Shown here: positions 50,901-52,943 of the stretch, one piece after another
Layout: the number at the start of each line of letters is the position of its first letter
How positions within the stretch are numbered: the stretch's first letter is position 1
Assembly (NCBI GenBank): GCA_023334545.1
Contig: JAADVB010000123.1
Coordinates: forward strand, 1-52,943
Origin: Salisapilia sapeloensis
Taxonomy: Eukaryota > Oomycota > Peronosporomycetes > Peronosporales > Salisapiliaceae
DNA: 52,943 bases
Reading direction: 5' to 3'
Program-made: the position numbers and the translations under genes
Notes under the pieces: model-generated
Told to the model about the DNA's origin: nothing
The model's input: the letters and a program-made list of their open reading frames with translations, nothing else
Databases searched by the model: none

Positions 50901-51064
50901 TGGAACGAGTCATCCGGTGGAGCACAAAGGTGGCATTCTGGAAGCGAGCAATTCAAGTCATCTCGAAGGTACCGCTCTTTGACCATTCGAAGAACTTTGC
51001 CTCTCTTGGTCGCGACGTTCTTCTCGTCGATACACCATAGCAAAGGCTGCTCGGTCGTCGCCAT
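47903..51064 (-). CDS. DIS3/RRP44-family exoribonuclease (exosome), degenerate PIN domain
   Basis: 1053 residues from the first ATG at 51064; the frame extends further upstream without an ATG. Layout: CR3-like [18 protein letters not shown] (30-47), PIN domain about 66-215, cold-shock domains around 235-480 ([36 protein letters not shown]), RNB domain about 530-860 with the catalytic Asp cluster in [19 protein letters not shown] and [15 protein letters not shown], then [21 protein letters not shown] and a C-terminal S1 domain with a basic tail (KKPVSKRQK). It is the processive 3'-5' nuclease of the RNA exosome. The PIN endonuclease residues are changed (Ser74, Tyr111 or Glu110, Glu169, Ser199 against D/E/D/D in human DIS3, from memory), as in animal DIS3L. 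Whether it is the DIS3 or the DIS3L type is open. Confidence 0.93.
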   Translation of the reverse strand: [1053 protein letters not shown]

Positions 51065-51194
51065 TGCTATCGACTGTGATTCTGTTGGTGGGAAGTGTGT
51101 GATTCCTTTTTGGCCAATCCGATGGTCTATTTTAGGATTTCTACGAATCAATATCTAGACGACCTCCATATCCGCCACGACCAGATTGAAAATC

Positions 51195-52064
51195 ATGGAC
51201 ATCAAAAGCTGGGTACAAGAGGTCGGCGAGCGAAGAGGTGTGCCGCTTCAGCTTCGACATGTGGATAACGGGGCAGCCATGAATTTGTTGCTGGGGGGAG
51301 AGTTGTCTGTAGAACAAGCGCAAGAGGTGCAGTGGGAAGGCACTGGACAGGAAGCTTTACAGCGCAATCTCCGCTGCTTTCTGACACATTCCAAGTCGTG
51401 GATGGCAGCCAATCTGGACGACAAGTCAACTGAAGTGCTGGAGAAGTGCGTCAATGAGGCAAGTGAAGACCGTTCTAAATTAAGAGCGATGTATACGTGC
51501 GTGTACGACATCACGCGACAGCTGAAGAAATCGCAAGCGACGTTCACAAGTCCGCGCAAGGAGAAGATGATTGGAGTTGGTCAATCTCCGAGTAAAATAC
51601 CACGAGCATCCCCTAAAAGTCCGCACAAGCATCAAGCTGTAAAAGACGACGAGAACCATACACCGTCCAAACTACCACGCTTCCCGTCCAAGGGCAAGCT
51701 GAAGAAGCCAAACGTTGGTCGGAAAAGACCACGAGAAGAGGATGCGTCTACAAACCCAGCGCCTCAACCATTAAAAGAAAGGGAAGTGACCAGGTCAATT
51801 GACTTTGTGAATTACGTGGATGAGGAGAAGACGTTGGAAGAGCAATGGGAGGATGCGAAAGAAAAGCAAAAGGTCTTACAACAGATAAACGGACAAAGCA
51901 AGATCCGGATTGATGAGTTGAAAAAGGAGATCGGGTATTATTACGAGGTCTTGGCAAAGGTGGAGGCAGCTGTCTTTCACGTCTCGGCGGACTCGAGCAC
52001 GCATCAACTGGAGCTCGCCAAGGAGATCCAACGTATCATCAGTGCTGGACCATCGGATGCATGA
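51195..52064 (+). CDS. Probable nuclear coiled-coil protein with SP/TP-rich basic middle
   Basis: 289 residues from the ATG at 51195 (MDIKSWVQEVGERRG). The N-terminal ~115 residues are helical (LLGGELSVEQAQEVQW; STEVLEKCVNEASEDRSKLR). The middle, about 118-180, is basic and full of SP/TP/SK sites (TSPRKEK, QSPSKIPRASPKSPHK, TPSKLPRFPSKGKLKK) and ends in an NLS-like VGRKRPREE. The C-terminal third is a coiled coil (EEKTLEEQWEDAKEKQKVLQ, then KIRIDELKKEI). This layout recalls kinetochore or chromosome-associated proteins phosphorylated by CDK, but I do not recognise the family. It is divergent from the DIS3-family gene with 130 bp between starts. Confidence 0.8.
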   Translation: MDIKSWVQEVGERRGVPLQLRHVDNGAAMNLLLGGELSVEQAQEVQWEGTGQEALQRNLRCFLTHSKSWMAANLDDKSTEVLEKCVNEASEDRSKLRAMYTCVYDITRQLKKSQATFTSPRKEKMIGVGQSPSKIPRASPKSPHKHQAVKDDENHTPSKLPRFPSKGKLKKPNVGRKRPREEDASTNPAPQPLKEREVTRSIDFVNYVDEEKTLEEQWEDAKEKQKVLQQINGQSKIRIDELKKEIGYYYEVLAKVEAAVFHVSADSSTHQLELAKEIQRIISAGPSDA

Positions 52065-52943
52065 AGATTTGACATAGCATCGAACTAAGCTTATTTGGAC
52101 AGCTAATGTCTAGTTTATAGATTGTAGACTGATGTAAATCAATGCCGAATTATTCTAGATGGTGAACACCGCTTGATGTGATGAGGTAATACTCGTGTCT
52201 GCAGAACTGGTTTGGTTGACGCAGATTCAACCTTTGGTTTATACGATATCCCACCCTTAGCGTAATTCGTATCGAAGCATGTTCACATCCATGTCTAGAA
52301 ATCTTCAGTCTCATACGTTCCCGTGGAGGGATCTACAATTTCGTTCGAGTCCTCGAGATCAAAATGGTTTTGACAATCGTATGTACAGTGTTCCAAGTCA
52401 TTGCTTCCTGGAAATGATGGCTTGAAAGCGTTAAGATTGGCAGCAAATAGTAAATGCTTACATATAAAACGACTGCGAGAGGCTATTTGGTAGCCGTCAG
52501 TGAATATATGAAGCAAGGACATAAAAGTTTATTTTGGCACTTTAATCAATTCGAACATTTTTCCTAAGCCTCGCCACAGAACAAACCAGTCTTTTATTAT
52601 ACAAACGAAGACCTTTGGTCTTACGTTTAAAATATTACCACGTACCTTCCAGCAAGCTTCGCAGGTTTTTCCTGTGCCGTTTGTTTCTGCCGATAACGAA
52701 TACTGTTTGACTCATTTTATCGCAAGCAATTTTACGCACATTGTCAGTCTTTGTGACACAGATTCGGCTAAAATATGGCTTTCTGTCACGGCTCTTACTC
52801 GAAATGTTCTTCTGGTACAAAGTTTGTAGCAATAACGCTTTAGATGTTTCCAAGTGTAGCGTAACTCGCCCGAGGAGTACGATGTCCGGCTAGCACGAAT
52901 CTCGATAGTCATCCTAGCTTGACTCGTGTCCGATTATGGGCCA
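52065..52943. other. Right end: AT-rich, possible split gene on the minus strand
   Basis: On the minus strand 52853-52641 is open and ends at a good donor (GAAG|GTACGT at about 52641). An acceptor (AAATAG) near 52493 leads in phase into an open segment with an acidic C terminus, DSNEIVDPSTGTYETEDF, stop at 52295. The join would read LLEA|SRSRFICK. The start, if real, is to the right of the window. The product is not recognised; an NGTGKT sequence in another frame of 52641-52690 hints at a frame-broken P-loop, but this is weak. The left part (52065-52290) shows nothing. Confidence 0.3.

Overview
This is a compact, intron-containing eukaryotic window and almost certainly a peronosporalean oomycete (Phytophthora or downy-mildew relative; I cannot name the species). 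Evidence: short GT-AG introns (about 45-170 nt), oomycete-type initiator sequences just upstream of secreted-protein genes, CBM1-like secreted proteins typical of oomycetes, long arrays of the ankyrin motif with the 'NRTEGCT' core, a trypsin-fold homologue lacking its serine nucleophile, and MULE/FAR1-type DNA-binding proteins. Several reading frames extend upstream of the first ATG; starts given here are real ATGs, and multi-exon models were spliced by hand, with exon coordinates in the evidence.

Layout. 1-54: tail of an unidentified gene. 251-835: LAMTOR2 (Ragulator, 3 exons). 861-3605: mitochondrial PPR-like protein. 3885-4831: a multi-exon Polycomb RING-finger (PCGF-like) gene. 5093-6797: NPRL2 (GATOR1, 7 exons). 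7002-10042: two secreted Cys-rich proteins (one CBM1-like). 10043-13358: gene-poor, holding a wrecked ankyrin gene. 13648-14752: EFM7/NNT1-type methyltransferase (6 exons), convergent with EFL1 (14756-17953). 18085-22932: CPSF1. 23104-24288: AGC kinase. 24566-25393 and 30114-31127: two paralogous FAR1-type proteins, flanking GTF3C5 (25401-26981) and a broken serine-protease homologue (28304-29143). 31397-33643: Sec14 protein. 33723-36006: TTLL12. 36177-37285: two unidentified proteins. 37742-40063: membrane-anchored HECT ligase. 40883-42814: intact ankyrin protein. 43769-44716: protease homologue with Ser replaced by Ala. 46761-47759: repeat-containing secreted CBM1-like protein. 47903-51064: DIS3/RRP44-family exoribonuclease with a degenerate PIN domain. 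51195-52064: coiled-coil protein. The right end may hold another split gene.

The housekeeping part is arranged as alternating divergent pairs (130-460 bp shared promoters) and convergent pairs (3-90 bp between stop codons). Functional themes: TORC1 nutrient sensing (LAMTOR2, NPRL2), RNA and ribosome metabolism (EFL1, CPSF1, DIS3, TFIIIC subunit), and a secreted/effector-like accessory fraction (CBM1-like proteins, protease homologues, ankyrin arrays) sitting in gene-poor islands with pseudogenes. I saw no tRNA, rRNA, CRISPR, complete transposon or terminal inverted repeats.
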